Source: Citrobacter sp. MGH106
Lineage (GTDB): Bacteria; Pseudomonadota; Gammaproteobacteria; Enterobacterales; Enterobacteriaceae
Assembly (NCBI RefSeq): GCF_001037495.1
Contig: NZ_KQ089822.1
Location: forward strand, 1,736,001-1,800,000
Length of the DNA: 64,000 bases
Reading direction: 5' to 3'
Shown: one piece after another, positions 8,213 to 19,137 of the stretch
How positions within the stretch are numbered: position 1 is the first letter of the stretch
Layout of the letters: every line of letters starts with the position of its first letter
Position numbers and translations under genes: made by a program
Notes under the pieces: generated by a model
The model's database searches: none
What the model was told of the DNA's origin: nothing
Seen by the model: only the letters and a program-made list of their open reading frames with translations

Positions 8213-8956
8213 ATGGCAGGTCATAGTAAATGGGCCAACACCAGACATCGTAAAGCAGCGCAGGATGCTAAGCGTGGCAAAATCTTCACCAAGATCATTC
8301 GTGAGCTGGTGACGGCGGCCAAACTTGGCGGCGGCGATCCGGATGCGAACCCGCGTCTGCGCGCAGCGGTTGATAAAGCACTGGCTAACAACATGACGCG
8401 TGACACCCTGAACCGTGCAATCGCGCGTGGCGTCGGCGGTGATGATGATGCGAACATGGAAACCATCATCTATGAAGGTTATGGTCCTGGCGGCACTGCG
8501 GTCATGATTGAATGCCTGTCTGATAACCGTAACCGTACCGTTGCGGAAGTGCGCCATGCGTTCACCAAAACCGGTGGCAACCTTGGCACCGACGGTTCCG
8601 TTGCTTACCTGTTCAGCAAAAAAGGCGTGATTTCCTTCGAGCAGGGTGACGAAGACACCATCATGGAAGCGGCGTTGGAAGCGGGTGCTGAAGACGTTGT
8701 AACCTTCGACGACGGTGCAATTGACGTTTACACCGCGTGGGAAGAGATGGGTAAAGTGCGTGATGCACTGGAAGCTGCAGGTCTGAAAGCAGACAGCGCT
8801 GAAGTGACGATGATCCCGTCAACCAAAGCGGATATGGATGCAGAAACTGCGCCGAAACTGATGCGTCTGATCGATATGCTGGAAGACTGCGACGACGTTC
8901 AGGAAGTTTATCATAACGGTGAGATCTCTGATGAGGTTGCCGCTACGTTAGAATGA
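8213..8956 (+). CDS. yebC: YebC/TACO1-family protein
   Basis: This 247-residue cytosolic protein starts [21 protein letters not shown] chose this start rather than an ATG 15 bases upstream because it matches the universal family N-terminus. Members were long annotated as DNA-binding regulators; the mitochondrial homologue TACO1 and bacterial relatives are linked to relief of ribosome pausing. The sequence ends VAATLE, one residue beyond the E. coli form. It sits between nudB and ruvC in the usual order. Confidence 0.97.
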   Translation: MAGHSKWANTRHRKAAQDAKRGKIFTKIIRELVTAAKLGGGDPDANPRLRAAVDKALANNMTRDTLNRAIARGVGGDDDANMETIIYEGYGPGGTAVMIECLSDNRNRTVAEVRHAFTKTGGNLGTDGSVAYLFSKKGVISFEQGDEDTIMEAALEAGAEDVVTFDDGAIDVYTAWEEMGKVRDALEAAGLKADSAEVTMIPSTKADMDAETAPKLMRLIDMLEDCDDVQEVYHNGEISDEVAATLE

Positions 8957-8990
8957 TGTGGTTAAGCCATAAACTAACAGGAGATGCGTG

Positions 8991-9512
8991 ATGTCTATTA
9001 TTCTCGGCATTGACCCGGGATCGCGCATCACCGGTTATGGCGTAATCCGTCAGGTTGGCAGACAGCTAACCTATCTCGGTAGTGGGTGTATTCGCACTAA
9101 AGTTGACGATCTGCCGTCTCGCCTGAAGCTGATTTATGCGGGCGTTTCGGAAATCATCACCCAGTTTCAGCCAGATTATTTCGCGATAGAGCAGGTCTTT
9201 ATGGCGAAAAACGCTGACTCGGCGCTCAAGCTCGGGCAAGCGCGCGGAGTAGCGATTGTTGCTGCTGTAAACCAGGACCTTCCGGTGTTTGAATATGCTG
9301 CGCGGCAGGTGAAACAAACCGTCGTAGGGATAGGCAGCGCGGAGAAAAGTCAGGTACAGCACATGGTGCGCACGTTACTTAAACTCCCGGCAACCCCCCA
9401 GGCAGATGCTGCGGATGCGCTGGCTATTGCCATCACCCACTGCCACGTCAGCCAGAACGCCATGCAAATGAGCGATACCCGGCTGAATTTAGCGCGTGGT
9501 CGATTACGTTAG
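8991..9512 (+). CDS. ruvC: Holliday-junction resolvase RuvC
   Basis: This 173-residue endonuclease cuts Holliday junctions symmetrically as a dimer with RuvAB. The acidic active-site residues are present at D8, E67, D139 and D142, one higher than mature E. coli numbering. I place the start at ATG 8991 behind CAGGAGA rather than the GTG just before it. The gene ends 80 bases before ruvA and is separated from it by a LexA box that can also form a terminator hairpin. Confidence 0.97.
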   Translation: MSIILGIDPGSRITGYGVIRQVGRQLTYLGSGCIRTKVDDLPSRLKLIYAGVSEIITQFQPDYFAIEQVFMAKNADSALKLGQARGVAIVAAVNQDLPVFEYAARQVKQTVVGIGSAEKSQVQHMVRTLLKLPATPQADAADALAIAITHCHVSQNAMQMSDTRLNLARGRLR

Positions 9513-9522
9513 TGATAAATGA

Positions 9523-9542
9523 GGCTGGATATCTATCCAGCC
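9523..9542 (+). promoter_or_regulatory. LexA (SOS) box before ruvAB, also a hairpin with a T-run
   Basis: GGCTGGATATCTATCCAGCC is a perfect 20-bp palindrome containing CTGG-N8-CCAG, close to the LexA consensus CTGT-N8-ACAG. It lies 50 bases upstream of ruvA, which is SOS-controlled in E. coli. The same palindrome is followed by seven T residues at 9543-9549, so in ruvC mRNA it would make an intrinsic terminator. Confidence 0.85.
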
Positions 9543-9592
9543 TTTTTTTATGATAGCGCATTACCTTTTAGCCCTTAACGCAGGAGCGTCAC

Positions 9593-10204
9593 GTGATTGG
9601 CAGACTCAGAGGCATCATTCTCGAAAAACAACCCCCGCTGGTACTGTTAGAAGTAGGCGGTGTAGGCTATGAAGTCCACATGCCGATGACCTGCTTCTAT
9701 GAGCTGCCGGAGTCAGGAAAAGAAGCCATTGTTTTCACGCATTTTGTCGTACGTGAAGACGCACAGTTGCTGTACGGCTTTAATAACAAACAGGAACGTA
9801 CACTGTTTAAAGAGTTAATAAAAACCAACGGTGTTGGACCCAAGCTGGCACTGGCTATTCTCTCGGGTATGTCTGCGCAGCAGTTCGTTAATGCCGTTGA
9901 ACGCGAAGAGCTAGGCGCGCTGGTCAAACTACCGGGTATTGGTAAGAAAACCGCTGAACGCCTGATTGTCGAGATGAAGGACCGCTTTAAGGGTCTGCAT
10001 GGCGATCTCTTCACGCCGGCAGCCGATCTGGTGCTGACGTCACCTGCTGGTCCGGAAACGGATGACGCTGAGCAGGAAGCGGTTGCTGCGCTCGTGGCGT
10101 TAGGCTATAAACCACAGGAAGCCAGTCGCATGGTGAGCAAAATTGCCCGCCCTGATGCCAGCAGTGAAACCCTGATTCGTGAAGCGCTCCGCGCTGCATT
10201 GTGA
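9593..10204 (+). CDS. ruvA: Holliday-junction branch-migration subunit RuvA
   Basis: This 203-residue DNA-binding subunit forms tetramers that hold the four-way junction and load RuvB. The N-terminal OB-like domain (1-65) is followed by two helix-hairpin-helix motifs (about 70-130, including GVGPKLAL and [11 protein letters not shown]). A C-terminal RuvB-contacting domain (about 155-203) completes it. The start codon is GTG at 9593, as in E. coli. ruvB follows after eight bases, forming the SOS-inducible ruvAB operon. Confidence 0.97.
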   Translation: MIGRLRGIILEKQPPLVLLEVGGVGYEVHMPMTCFYELPESGKEAIVFTHFVVREDAQLLYGFNNKQERTLFKELIKTNGVGPKLALAILSGMSAQQFVNAVEREELGALVKLPGIGKKTAERLIVEMKDRFKGLHGDLFTPAADLVLTSPAGPETDDAEQEAVAALVALGYKPQEASRMVSKIARPDASSETLIREALRAAL

Positions 10205-10209
10205 GGTAA

Positions 10210-11223
<1,014 letters not shown>

Positions 11224-11238
11224 GTCAGCGTTATACGT

Positions 11239-11270
11239 TTATCCGACCTACAATTCTGTAGGCCGGATAA
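11239..11270. repeat. REP-type palindromic element
   Basis: TTATCCGACCTACA (11239-11252), loop ATTC, then TGTAGGCCGGATAA (11257-11270) form a 14-bp hairpin with one bulged mismatch. The sequence has the GTAGGCCGGATAAG core of enterobacterial REP/PU elements. It sits between the convergent ruvB and znuB genes, a typical location, and may stabilise the 3' ends of both transcripts. Confidence 0.8.
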
Positions 11271-11306
11271 GATACATCAGCATCACTATTCGCTAATGCA
11301 GCGCAC

Positions 11307-12092
11307 TCAGCTAGCCTGCTTCTTCATCATGCTGAAGATAAACAGCAGCGCAGCGCACAGCACTACTGAAGGACCTGCTGGCGTATCATAGAAGGCTGAG
11401 AACGTTAACCCGCCTGTAACCGCTATTATTCCCACTCCAACAGCAACGCCTGCCATCTGCTCTGGCGTACGAGCGAAACGACGTGCGGTTGCTGCCGGGA
11501 TTATCAGCAGTGAGGTAATAATCAGAGCCCCAACGAACTTCATCGCGACACCAATAGTTAACGCTGTCACCAGCATCAGCAGCAATTTAACGCGCTGCAG
11601 CTTCACGCCATCGACAAATGCGAGGTCCGGGCTGATGGTCATCGACAGTAAGTTGCGCCACTGCCAAAAAAGTATTGCCAGAACAATCACAACGCCAATG
11701 GCAATGGAGATCAAATCCTCCGGCGTAACAGCCAGCAAATCACCGAACAGATAAGCCATCAGATCCACGCGAATATTGGACATCAGGCTAACGACAACCA
11801 GACCCAGTGACAACGCACTGTGCGCCATAATGCCGAGTAAAGTATCGATCGCGAGGTGAGGGCGTTTCTCCAGCCACACCAGGCCAGCGGCCAGCATTAG
11901 CGTGACAGCAATGACGGCATAGAAAGGATTAACATCCAGCAGCAGGCCAAAGGCGACACCCAGCAGTGAGGCATGCGCCAGTGTATCGCCAAAATAGGAC
12001 ATACGACGCCAGACAACAAACGAGCCGAGCGGGCCGGCAGCGCAGGCCAGCATGATCCCGGCTAACCAACCGGGCAATAACAATTCAATCAT
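11307..12092 (-). CDS. znuB: Zinc ABC transporter membrane subunit
   Basis: This 261-residue inner-membrane permease of the ABC-3 family has about eight hydrophobic segments. It carries zinc delivered by periplasmic ZnuA, powered by ZnuC. The start overlaps the znuC stop by four bases (ATGA), indicating translational coupling. Sequence and length match E. coli ZnuB. It is transcribed with znuC away from znuA. Confidence 0.97.
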   Translation of the reverse strand: MIELLLPGWLAGIMLACAAGPLGSFVVWRRMSYFGDTLAHASLLGVAFGLLLDVNPFYAVIAVTLMLAAGLVWLEKRPHLAIDTLLGIMAHSALSLGLVVVSLMSNIRVDLMAYLFGDLLAVTPEDLISIAIGVVIVLAILFWQWRNLLSMTISPDLAFVDGVKLQRVKLLLMLVTALTIGVAMKFVGALIITSLLIIPAATARRFARTPEQMAGVAVGVGIIAVTGGLTFSAFYDTPAGPSVVLCAALLFIFSMMKKQAS

Positions 12093-12844
12093 GAGTGACC
12101 ATTTCCCCGACGTAATACGATACGACCCTGTAAATCGTGGCGATGATTATGGTTGTGGCGGTATATTCCGAGTTGTTCGGCGCCGCGCTGCCCGAACATA
12201 GAGATGAATTCCGGATGCATAGAAACCACTTCCGGCGTGCCGGAGCAGCAAATGTGATGGTTCAGACACAGTACTTCATCTGTTTTTGCCATCACCAGAT
12301 GCAGGTCATGAGAAACCATCAGTACGGCACAGTCCAGTTCACGTCGCAGTTGATCAATAAGGTCGTACAAAGCGACCTGACCATTCACATCGACTCCTTG
12401 AGTCGGCTCATCAAGCACCAGTAACTGGGGTTTGTTTAGCAATGCGCGGGCCAGCAGAACACGCTGTGTTTCTCCGCCAGACAGCTTTTGCATCGGCGCA
12501 TTCATCAGGTGTCCGGCCTGAACGCGTTTGAGAGCAGGAAGAATATCTGCTTTTTGCGTGTCTGGACGTAAGCGTAGAAAACGGCTTACCGTTAGTGGCA
12601 GCGTGGTGTCGAGGTATAGTTTTTGTGGCACATAGCCAATTCGCAACTGTCCGTTGCGCGTGATAACTCCTTCATCAGCCGCTACCAGCCCCAGGACAAC
12701 GCGCACCAGCGTAGACTTCCCGGCGCCATTCGGGCCGAGGAGCGTTAAAATTTTACCGGGTCGAAGCTCAAGCGATACGTCAGAAAGGACGCGGCGTTGA
12801 CCATAAGAGACCGAGACATTTTCCAGTGAAACCAAAGTCGTCAT
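12089..12844 (-). CDS. znuC: Zinc ABC transporter ATPase
   Basis: This 251-residue ATP-binding subunit of the high-affinity zinc importer has Walker A GPNGAGKS at 37-44, signature LSGGE at 121-125 and Walker B LLVLDEP at 141-147. A His-rich tail ([10 protein letters not shown]) near the C-terminus may sense or bind zinc. It forms the znuCB operon, divergent from znuA across a 78-base gap with a Zur-like box. Confidence 0.97.
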   Translation of the reverse strand: MTTLVSLENVSVSYGQRRVLSDVSLELRPGKILTLLGPNGAGKSTLVRVVLGLVAADEGVITRNGQLRIGYVPQKLYLDTTLPLTVSRFLRLRPDTQKADILPALKRVQAGHLMNAPMQKLSGGETQRVLLARALLNKPQLLVLDEPTQGVDVNGQVALYDLIDQLRRELDCAVLMVSHDLHLVMAKTDEVLCLNHHICCSGTPEVVSMHPEFISMFGQRGAEQLGIYRHNHNHRHDLQGRIVLRRGNGHS

Positions 12845-12871
12845 ATCAATTTTAGTCTTGCAGAAGTTATA

Positions 12872-12893
12872 GAATGTTATAATATCACATTTC
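12872..12893. promoter_or_regulatory. Zur operator between znuC and znuA
   Basis: GAATGTTATAATATCACA followed by TTTC lies in the short divergent gap between znuC and znuA. It matches the E. coli Zur box (GAAATGTTATANTATNACATTTC type), which represses both transcription units when zinc is plentiful. The two halves are imperfect inverted repeats around TAATA. Confidence 0.85.
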
Positions 12894-12922
12894 TCACATT
12901 CATTACGATGATTGGTCGCATT

Positions 12923-13867
12923 ATGTTACATAAAAATACGCTTCTTTTCGCAGCATTATCCGCTGCTCTTTGGGGTAGTGCAACACAGGCTGCAAATGCC
13001 GCTGTGGTGGCCTCTCTCAAGCCACTAGGTTTCATCGCTTCAGCGATTGCTGATGGGGTAACAGACACCCAGGTTCTCCTGCCTGATGGCGCATCCGAAC
13101 ATGATTATTCATTACGTCCATCAGACGTAAAACGCTTACAGGGCGCGGACTTAGTTGTCTGGATTGGCCCAGAAATGGAAGCGTTTATGGAAAAATCCGT
13201 CAAGAATATTCCTAATGGAAAACAGGTAACGATTGCGCAGCTCTCCGACGTGAAACCGTTGCTCATGAAAGGGGCTGACGATGACGATGACGATCATGGG
13301 CACGGTGATGCACATGGTGAAAAAAGTGACGAACATCACCATCATGGTGATTACAACATGCATCTTTGGCTCTCCCCAGAGATAGCGCGGGCTTCAGCGG
13401 TTGCAATCCATGAAAAATTAGTGGAACTTATGCCGCAAAGTCGAGCCAAACTTGACGCCAACCTGAAGGATTTTGAGGCACAATTAGCCGCAACCGATAA
13501 GCAGGTAGGTAACGAGCTCGCGCCGCTCAAGGGTAAAGGTTATTTCGTTTTTCATGATGCTTACGGCTACTACGAAAAACACTACGGACTAACACCGCTT
13601 GGTCACTTTACCGTGAACCCTGAGATTCAGCCTGGTGCGCAGCGTTTACATGAAATAAGAACACAGTTGGTTGAGCAAAAAGCAACCTGCGTTTTTGCTG
13701 AGCCACAGTTCAGGCCAGCGGTCGTTGAAGCCGTTGCGAGAGGGACGTCCGTTCGAATGGGAACGTTGGATCCCCTCGGAACAAATATCAAACTGGGTAA
13801 AACAAGCTATTCAGCGTTTCTGAACCAATTAGCCAACCAGTATGCGAGCTGCCTGAAAGGAGATTAA
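12923..13867 (+). CDS. znuA: Periplasmic zinc-binding protein ZnuA
   Basis: This 314-residue cluster-9 solute-binding protein captures zinc in the periplasm. The signal peptide covers about residues 1-24, ending near TQAANA. Likely metal-site residues include H60 (SEHDYS), H147 (MHLWLS) and the His in FVFHDAYG. Residues about 117-144 form a flexible loop with a run of six Asp and several His, a family feature thought to hand zinc to the site. The start at MLHKN matches E. coli; an ATG 15 bases upstream is unlikely. Zur controls it through the box upstream. Confidence 0.97.
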   Translation: MLHKNTLLFAALSAALWGSATQAANAAVVASLKPLGFIASAIADGVTDTQVLLPDGASEHDYSLRPSDVKRLQGADLVVWIGPEMEAFMEKSVKNIPNGKQVTIAQLSDVKPLLMKGADDDDDDHGHGDAHGEKSDEHHHHGDYNMHLWLSPEIARASAVAIHEKLVELMPQSRAKLDANLKDFEAQLAATDKQVGNELAPLKGKGYFVFHDAYGYYEKHYGLTPLGHFTVNPEIQPGAQRLHEIRTQLVEQKATCVFAEPQFRPAVVEAVARGTSVRMGTLDPLGTNIKLGKTSYSAFLNQLANQYASCLKGD

Positions 13868-13882
13868 TGAGGAAGTGAATAC

Positions 13883-15202
13883 GTGCAACAGATAGCCCGC
13901 TCTGTCGCTCTGGCATTTAATAATCTGCCCCGACCCCATCGCGTTATGCTGGGGTCGCTTACCGTTCTTACACTGGCCGTCGCCGTCTGGCGGCCTTATG
14001 TTTACCACCCCGAATCTGCACCAATTGTTAAAACCATCGAGCTGGAAAAAAGCGAGATCCGTTCTCTGTTGCCCGAGGCCAGCGAACCTATCGATCAGGC
14101 CGCTCAGGAAGATGAAGCAATTCCACAGGATGAGCTGGATGATAAAACCTCTGGCGAGGTTGGCGTTCATGAATATGTTGTTTCTACCGGTGATACGCTG
14201 AGCAGCATTCTGAATCAGTATGGCATTGATATGGGTGATATCAGCCAGCTTGCCGCTGCGGATAAAGAGTTGCGAAACCTGAAAATTGGTCAGCAGCTTT
14301 CCTGGACACTGAGTTCGGAAGGTGATTTACAGCGCTTGACCTGGGAAGTTTCTCGTCGTGAAACCCGCACTTACGATCGCACCGCGACGGGTTTCAAAAT
14401 GAGCAGCGAAATGCAGCAGGGCGACTGGGTTAACAGCCGTATCAAAGGAACCGTGGGCGGGAGTTTTGTCGCCAGCGCAAGAGATGCCGGATTGACCAGT
14501 TCTGAAATCAGTGCGGTGATCAAGGCCATGCAGTGGCAGATGGACTTCCGTAAACTGAAAAAAGGCGATGAGTTCTCGGTTCTGATGTCTCGCGAAATGC
14601 TGGACGGGAAGCGTGAACAAAGTCAGTTGCTGGGCGTACGCTTACGCTCTGAAGGCAAAGATTATTACGCGATCCGCGCTGAAGACGGTAAATTCTATGA
14701 CCGTAATGGTACGGGGCTTGCGAAAGGTTTTATGCGCTTCCCTACGGCGAAGCAATTCCGTATCTCATCGAACTTTAACCCGCGCCGCCTGAATCCTGTA
14801 ACCGGACGCGTTGCACCGCATAAAGGTGTCGATTTTGCGATGCCGCAGGGGACGCCGGTACTGTCGGTGGGTGATGGTGAAGTGGTTGTCGCGAAACGCA
14901 GTGGTGCTGCTGGTTACTATGTAGCTATCCGTCATGGCCGTACCTATACCACCCGCTATATGCACCTGCGTAAGCTGTTGGTTAAGCCGGGGCAGAAAGT
15001 GAAACGTGGCGACCGTATTGCGCTTTCAGGCAACACCGGACGTTCAACCGGTCCACATCTGCACTACGAAGTATGGGTTAACCAGCAGGCCGTGAATCCG
15101 CTGACGGCAAAACTGCCGCGTACGGAAGGGTTGACCGGCTCGGATCGTACCGATTACCTGGCACAGGTGAAAGAGGTTCTGCCTCAACTGCGCTTCGATT
15201 AA
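13883..15202 (+). CDS. mepM: Murein DD-endopeptidase MepM
   Basis: This 439-residue periplasmic enzyme cuts the D-Ala-mDAP crosslinks of peptidoglycan so the wall can expand. A membrane anchor lies at about 22-38, a LysM-type domain at about 93-140 (EYVVSTGDTLSSIL), and an M23/LytM domain at the C-terminus. The zinc ligands are H313 and D317 (HKGVD) and H394 of the HLH motif (392-394). The start is GTG at 13883, 15 bases after znuA, as in E. coli yebA. Confidence 0.97.
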   Translation: MQQIARSVALAFNNLPRPHRVMLGSLTVLTLAVAVWRPYVYHPESAPIVKTIELEKSEIRSLLPEASEPIDQAAQEDEAIPQDELDDKTSGEVGVHEYVVSTGDTLSSILNQYGIDMGDISQLAAADKELRNLKIGQQLSWTLSSEGDLQRLTWEVSRRETRTYDRTATGFKMSSEMQQGDWVNSRIKGTVGGSFVASARDAGLTSSEISAVIKAMQWQMDFRKLKKGDEFSVLMSREMLDGKREQSQLLGVRLRSEGKDYYAIRAEDGKFYDRNGTGLAKGFMRFPTAKQFRISSNFNPRRLNPVTGRVAPHKGVDFAMPQGTPVLSVGDGEVVVAKRSGAAGYYVAIRHGRTYTTRYMHLRKLLVKPGQKVKRGDRIALSGNTGRSTGPHLHYEVWVNQQAVNPLTAKLPRTEGLTGSDRTDYLAQVKEVLPQLRFD

Positions 15203-15218
15203 TAAACATACTGATGGA

Positions 15219-15248
15219 GCCGGCACGCAATGCGTGCCGGCTTTTTTT
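15219..15248 (+). terminator. Intrinsic terminator of mepM
   Basis: GCCGGCACGCA and TGCGTGCCGGC form an 11-bp perfect stem with a one-base centre, followed by seven T residues. It lies 17 bases after the mepM stop. The loop is too tight for all 11 pairs to form, so the working stem is probably about 9 bp. Confidence 0.9.
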
Positions 15249-15322
15249 ATTTTGTACGGGACACACTGCGCCGCTACACTATCAGCAGATTTACTTTTCG
15301 CGGCACCAGATACTGGAAGAGC

Positions 15323-16294
15323 ATGGAAACGAAAAAAAAGAATATTGAGTACATTCCGGAGTTTCATAAATCATTTCGTCATCCGCGCTACTGGGGCGCC
15401 TGGCTGGGAGTGGCGGCGATAGCCGGGATTGCATTAACACCTGCGTCGTTTCGCGATCCTCTTCTGGCGAAGCTGGGGCGTCTTGTTGGTCGTCTGGGGA
15501 AAAGCTCCCGCCGCAGAGCGTTAATCAATTTATCTCTCTGCTTTCCTGAACGTAGTGAAGCCGAGCGCGAAGCCATTGTCGATGAGATGTTTGCGACCGC
15601 ACCTCAGGCGATGGTCATGATGGCAGAGCTGGCGCTGCGTGGTCCGGAGAAAATTCAACATCGGGTAGACTGGCAAGGTCTGGATATCATTGATGAGATG
15701 CGCCAGAACAACGAGAAGGTGATTTTTCTCGTTCCTCACGGTTGGGGCGTGGACATCCCGGCGATGCTGATGGCGTCTCAGGGGCAGAAAATGGCCGCGA
15801 TGTTCCACAACCAGGGAAACCCGGTATTTGATTATGTCTGGAACACAGTACGCCGTCGTTTCGGCGGTCGTTTACATGCGCGTAATGATGGTATCAAACC
15901 CTTTATTCAGTCGGTTCGTCAGGGATACTGGGGATACTATTTGCCGGATCAGGATCATGGTCCCGAGCATAGCGAGTTTGTGGATTTCTTTGCCACCTAT
16001 AAAGCAACATTGCCGGCGATTGGCCGCCTGATGAAGGTATGTCATGCTCGCGTAGTACCGCTTTTCCCGGTGTATGATGGCAAAACGCACCGTCTGACGA
16101 TTCAGGTTCGCCCGCCCATGGACGACATTCTGACGGCGGATGACAACACCATTGCCAGACGGATGAATGAAGAGGTGGAGATTTTTGTCGCTCCGCACCT
16201 CGAACAGTATACCTGGATTTTAAAGTTGCTTAAGACCCGTAAACCTGGCGAAATTGAGCCGTACAAACGCAAAGATCTCTACCCTAAAAAGTAA
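15323..16294 (+). CDS. lpxM: Lipid A myristoyltransferase LpxM
   Basis: This 323-residue inner-membrane acyltransferase adds the secondary myristoyl chain to Kdo2-lipid A, completing hexa-acylated lipid A. The HX4D catalytic motif is H139-D144 (HGWGVD). One N-terminal hydrophobic anchor lies at about 25-42. I start at METKKKNIEY because it gives the exact E. coli length; the open frame extends 31 codons further upstream without family similarity. Confidence 0.97.
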   Translation: METKKKNIEYIPEFHKSFRHPRYWGAWLGVAAIAGIALTPASFRDPLLAKLGRLVGRLGKSSRRRALINLSLCFPERSEAEREAIVDEMFATAPQAMVMMAELALRGPEKIQHRVDWQGLDIIDEMRQNNEKVIFLVPHGWGVDIPAMLMASQGQKMAAMFHNQGNPVFDYVWNTVRRRFGGRLHARNDGIKPFIQSVRQGYWGYYLPDQDHGPEHSEFVDFFATYKATLPAIGRLMKVCHARVVPLFPVYDGKTHRLTIQVRPPMDDILTADDNTIARRMNEEVEIFVAPHLEQYTWILKLLKTRKPGEIEPYKRKDLYPKK

Positions 16295-16325
16295 AAAAAA
16301 GCCTCTCGTCAGAGAGGCTTTTTTA
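16293..16325. terminator. Bidirectional terminator between lpxM and pykA
   Basis: A run of A, stem GCCTCTC, loop GTCA, stem GAGAGGC and a run of seven T residues form a hairpin flanked by A and T tracts. It serves lpxM on the plus strand and pykA on the minus strand, whose stop is at 16341. Confidence 0.9.
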
Positions 16326-16340
16326 CATACAAATGCGTCA

Positions 16341-17783
16341 CTATTCTACGGTCAGAATACGCGTGGTGTTAGTGGAGCCAATGGTGCTCATGACATCGCC
16401 CTGCGTCACAATAACCAGGTCACCGGAGACCAGATAGCCTTTGTCGCGCAGCAGGTTAACTGCCTCACTGGCCGCAACTACGCCGTCAGTTTCGCTGTCA
16501 AAATGAACCGGCGTGACGCCACGGTAAAGAGATGTCAGGTTCAGCGTACGCTCATGACGGGACATGGCGAAAATCGGCAGACCGGAACTGATACGCGAAG
16601 TCATCAGCGCAGTACGTCCTGATTCGGTCATGGCGATAATAGCAGTCACCCCTTTCAGGTGGTTAGCGGCATACATTGCGGACATGGCAATCGCTTCTTC
16701 AACGTTATCAAACTGTACGTCGAGGCGGTGTTTAGAGACATTAATACTTGGGATTTTTTCAGCACCCAGACATACGCGCGCCATTGCCGCGACGGTTTCA
16801 GCCGGGTACTGGCCTGCGGCTGTTTCTGCCGAAAGCATCACTGCGTCAGTGCCATCCAGCACGGCGTTAGCTACGTCCATGACTTCCGCACGGGTTGGCA
16901 TCGGGTTGGTGATCATCGACTCCATCATCTGCGTAGCGGTAATGACCGCACGGTTCAACTGACGAGCACGACGAATCAACGCTTTCTGAATACCCACCAG
17001 TTCCGGGTCGCCAATCTCAACGCCCAGATCACCACGAGCAACCATGACCACGTCAGACGCAAGGATGATGTCATCCATCGCATTCTGGTCACAGACAGCT
17101 TCTGCACGTTCTACTTTTGCGACAATCTTCGCATCACAACCTGCATCGCGCGCCAGACGGCGGGCATAGTTAAGATCTTCGCCGCAGCGTGGGAAGGAGA
17201 CCGCCAGATAGTCGACGCTTATCTGTGCGGCAGTAATAATGTCGGCCTTGTCTTTGTCGGTCAGCGCTTCAGCAGAGAGGCCACCACCCAGTTTGTTGAT
17301 GCCTTTGTTGTTGGAGAGCGGGCCGCCGACGGTGACTTCGGTAAAGACTTTCATGCCCTGAACTTCCAGTACTTTTAGCTGTACGCGACCATCGTCCAGC
17401 AGCAGGATATCGCCTGGCACGACGTCGGCTGGCAGTCCTTTATAATCAATACCAACTTTTTCCTTGTCGCCTTCACCTTTACCCAGGTTGGCGTCTAACA
17501 GGAACTTGTCGCCAACATTGAGAAATACTTTACCTTCTTTAAAGGTGGATACGCGGATTTTAGGCCCCTGCAGGTCACCCAAAATGGCTACATGGCGTCC
17601 CAGTTTTGCGGCTATTTCACGGACCTTATCCGCACGCATTTTGTGATCTTCTGGAGAGCCGTGTGAAAAGTTCATACGTACGACGTTCGCACCCGCAGCG
17701 ATAATTTTTTCAAGGTTGTTATCGCGGTCAGTTGCCGGGCCTAACGTGGTAACGATTTTGGTTCTGCGAAGCCTTCTGGACAT
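16341..17783 (-). CDS. pykA: Pyruvate kinase II
   Basis: This 480-residue enzyme makes pyruvate and ATP from phosphoenolpyruvate and ADP. The N-terminal barrel contains [11 protein letters not shown] and the active-site segments [10 protein letters not shown] and [10 protein letters not shown]; a C-terminal allosteric domain follows. The AMP-activated PykA form is indicated by full-length similarity to E. coli PykA. I start at MSRRLRRT, eight codons inside the longest frame. Confidence 0.97.
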   Translation of the reverse strand: MSRRLRRTKIVTTLGPATDRDNNLEKIIAAGANVVRMNFSHGSPEDHKMRADKVREIAAKLGRHVAILGDLQGPKIRVSTFKEGKVFLNVGDKFLLDANLGKGEGDKEKVGIDYKGLPADVVPGDILLLDDGRVQLKVLEVQGMKVFTEVTVGGPLSNNKGINKLGGGLSAEALTDKDKADIITAAQISVDYLAVSFPRCGEDLNYARRLARDAGCDAKIVAKVERAEAVCDQNAMDDIILASDVVMVARGDLGVEIGDPELVGIQKALIRRARQLNRAVITATQMMESMITNPMPTRAEVMDVANAVLDGTDAVMLSAETAAGQYPAETVAAMARVCLGAEKIPSINVSKHRLDVQFDNVEEAIAMSAMYAANHLKGVTAIIAMTESGRTALMTSRISSGLPIFAMSRHERTLNLTSLYRGVTPVHFDSETDGVVAASEAVNLLRDKGYLVSGDLVIVTQGDVMSTIGSTNTTRILTVE

Positions 17784-17903
17784 GTAATACTCCGTTGACT
17801 GAAACAACTAGGTGTTGCGTGAACATTGATCCGGCCGTTCTCAAAAATTAACGGTAAAAATGAACGACCCGGATGATAAAAGGGTAGAACATTGTTATTG
17901 CTT

Positions 17904-18773
17904 TTAGCGGTCATTACCCTTGATGAGTAATTCTTTATCAAAACGCGATTCCTTGAGCGCTTCCTTGACACGCTTCAAGTTATCTCTAAATTTTGCCCCT
18001 CGGCGCAAAGTAAATCCTGTAGCCAGCACATCTATCACGGTCAGTTGAGCAAGTCGAGAGACCATGGGCATATAAATGTCAGTATCTTCCGGTACGTCGA
18101 GGGTAATAGCTAACGTAGCTTCTCGCGCCAGAGGCGTTCCGGGAGAAGTCAGTGCGATTACCATAGCATCGTTTTCCCGTGCCAACTGAGCCAGCTCCAC
18201 CAGGCTCTTTGTTCTTCCGGTATGGGAAATGAGCACAATGACATCATCATCGCTACAATTCATACAACTCATGCGTTGCAGAACTATGTCGTCTGAATAA
18301 ATAACTGGAACGTTAAAACGGAAGAATTTATTCATGGCGTCGTGCGCCACGGCTGCAGATGAACCCAGCCCAAAAAAGGCAATTTTTTTCGCCTGGGTTA
18401 ATAGATCGACTGCACGATTTACCGCCGAGTTATCCAGCGACTGACGAACATGATCCAGGCTAGCCATCGCCGATTCGAAGATTTTCCCCGTGTAGGATTC
18501 TACGCTGTCATCCTCGTCCACATTGCGATTAACATAAGGGGTACCATTTGCCAGACTTTGCGCCAGATGCAGTTTAAAATCAGGAAAACCACGCGTGTCC
18601 ATACTGCGACAGAATCGATTGACGGTCGGTTCGCTGACATTGGCTTCCAGGGCCAGCGTGGCAATGCTTGAATGAATTGCCTGGTCGGGTGAAGTAAGAA
18701 TAACGTCGGCGACTTTACGTTCTGACTTGCTCAGATGTTCCAGTTTTAACTGGATTTTTTCCAGCATATTCAT
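17904..18773 (-). CDS. hexR: Transcriptional regulator HexR
   Basis: This 289-residue RpiR-family repressor has an N-terminal helix-turn-helix domain (about 1-77, VSEPTVNRFCRSM) and a C-terminal SIS sugar-phosphate-binding domain (about 125-265, FFGLGSSAAVAHD). The family member is inactivated by 2-keto-3-deoxy-6-phosphogluconate and represses zwf and edd-eda genes. Those genes are its divergent and downstream neighbours here, and a HexR box lies before zwf. The start at MNMLEKIQ matches E. coli. Confidence 0.96.
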   Translation of the reverse strand: MNMLEKIQLKLEHLSKSERKVADVILTSPDQAIHSSIATLALEANVSEPTVNRFCRSMDTRGFPDFKLHLAQSLANGTPYVNRNVDEDDSVESYTGKIFESAMASLDHVRQSLDNSAVNRAVDLLTQAKKIAFFGLGSSAAVAHDAMNKFFRFNVPVIYSDDIVLQRMSCMNCSDDDVIVLISHTGRTKSLVELAQLARENDAMVIALTSPGTPLAREATLAITLDVPEDTDIYMPMVSRLAQLTVIDVLATGFTLRRGAKFRDNLKRVKEALKESRFDKELLIKGNDR

Positions 18774-19016
18774 GATGTAGGTGGACTCATGGGTCATGGG
18801 CAAAAACGATTTCAACGATACAGGAAATCGAGAGATAATTTTGGTAGATAGTACCCCTGCTAAGGAAGGAACGGGGCAAAATGAACAGAAAAGTTGTTGT
18901 TTTTTTTCATTACATGATCGGAGTCGGGTTTTCCTGGTTCTTTATGGCTACGAAAAAAAGCGACTTTTTTATCCATTTTGCTGCGGTAAACGCCAACAAA
19001 GCCGTTGTTTACGGTA

Positions 19017-19034
19017 ACAGCACGGCTGGATAAG
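19017..19034 (+). promoter_or_regulatory. Possible SoxS/MarA/Rob box of zwf
   Basis: ACAGCACGGCTGGATAAG fits the first half of the marbox consensus AYNGCAC and lies about 105 bases before zwf. E. coli zwf carries a SoxS-activated box with similar sequence and position. The match is partial, so this is an inference from position and similarity. Confidence 0.5.
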
Positions 19035-19076
19035 CGTTTACGGTTCACTGAATCACGTAAAAGCAGTACAGTGCAC

Positions 19077-19091
19077 TGTAATAAAATTACA
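19077..19091 (+). promoter_or_regulatory. HexR operator upstream of zwf
   Basis: TGTAATAAAATTACA is a palindrome with one central mismatch and matches the HexR consensus TGTARTNNARYTACA. It lies 46 bases before the zwf start, between zwf and the divergent hexR gene, where it could control zwf and possibly hexR. Confidence 0.8.
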
Positions 19092-19137
19092 ACCAGTGTC
19101 TGGCAAAAGCACCAGGCACTTAACTGAGGAGAATGAC

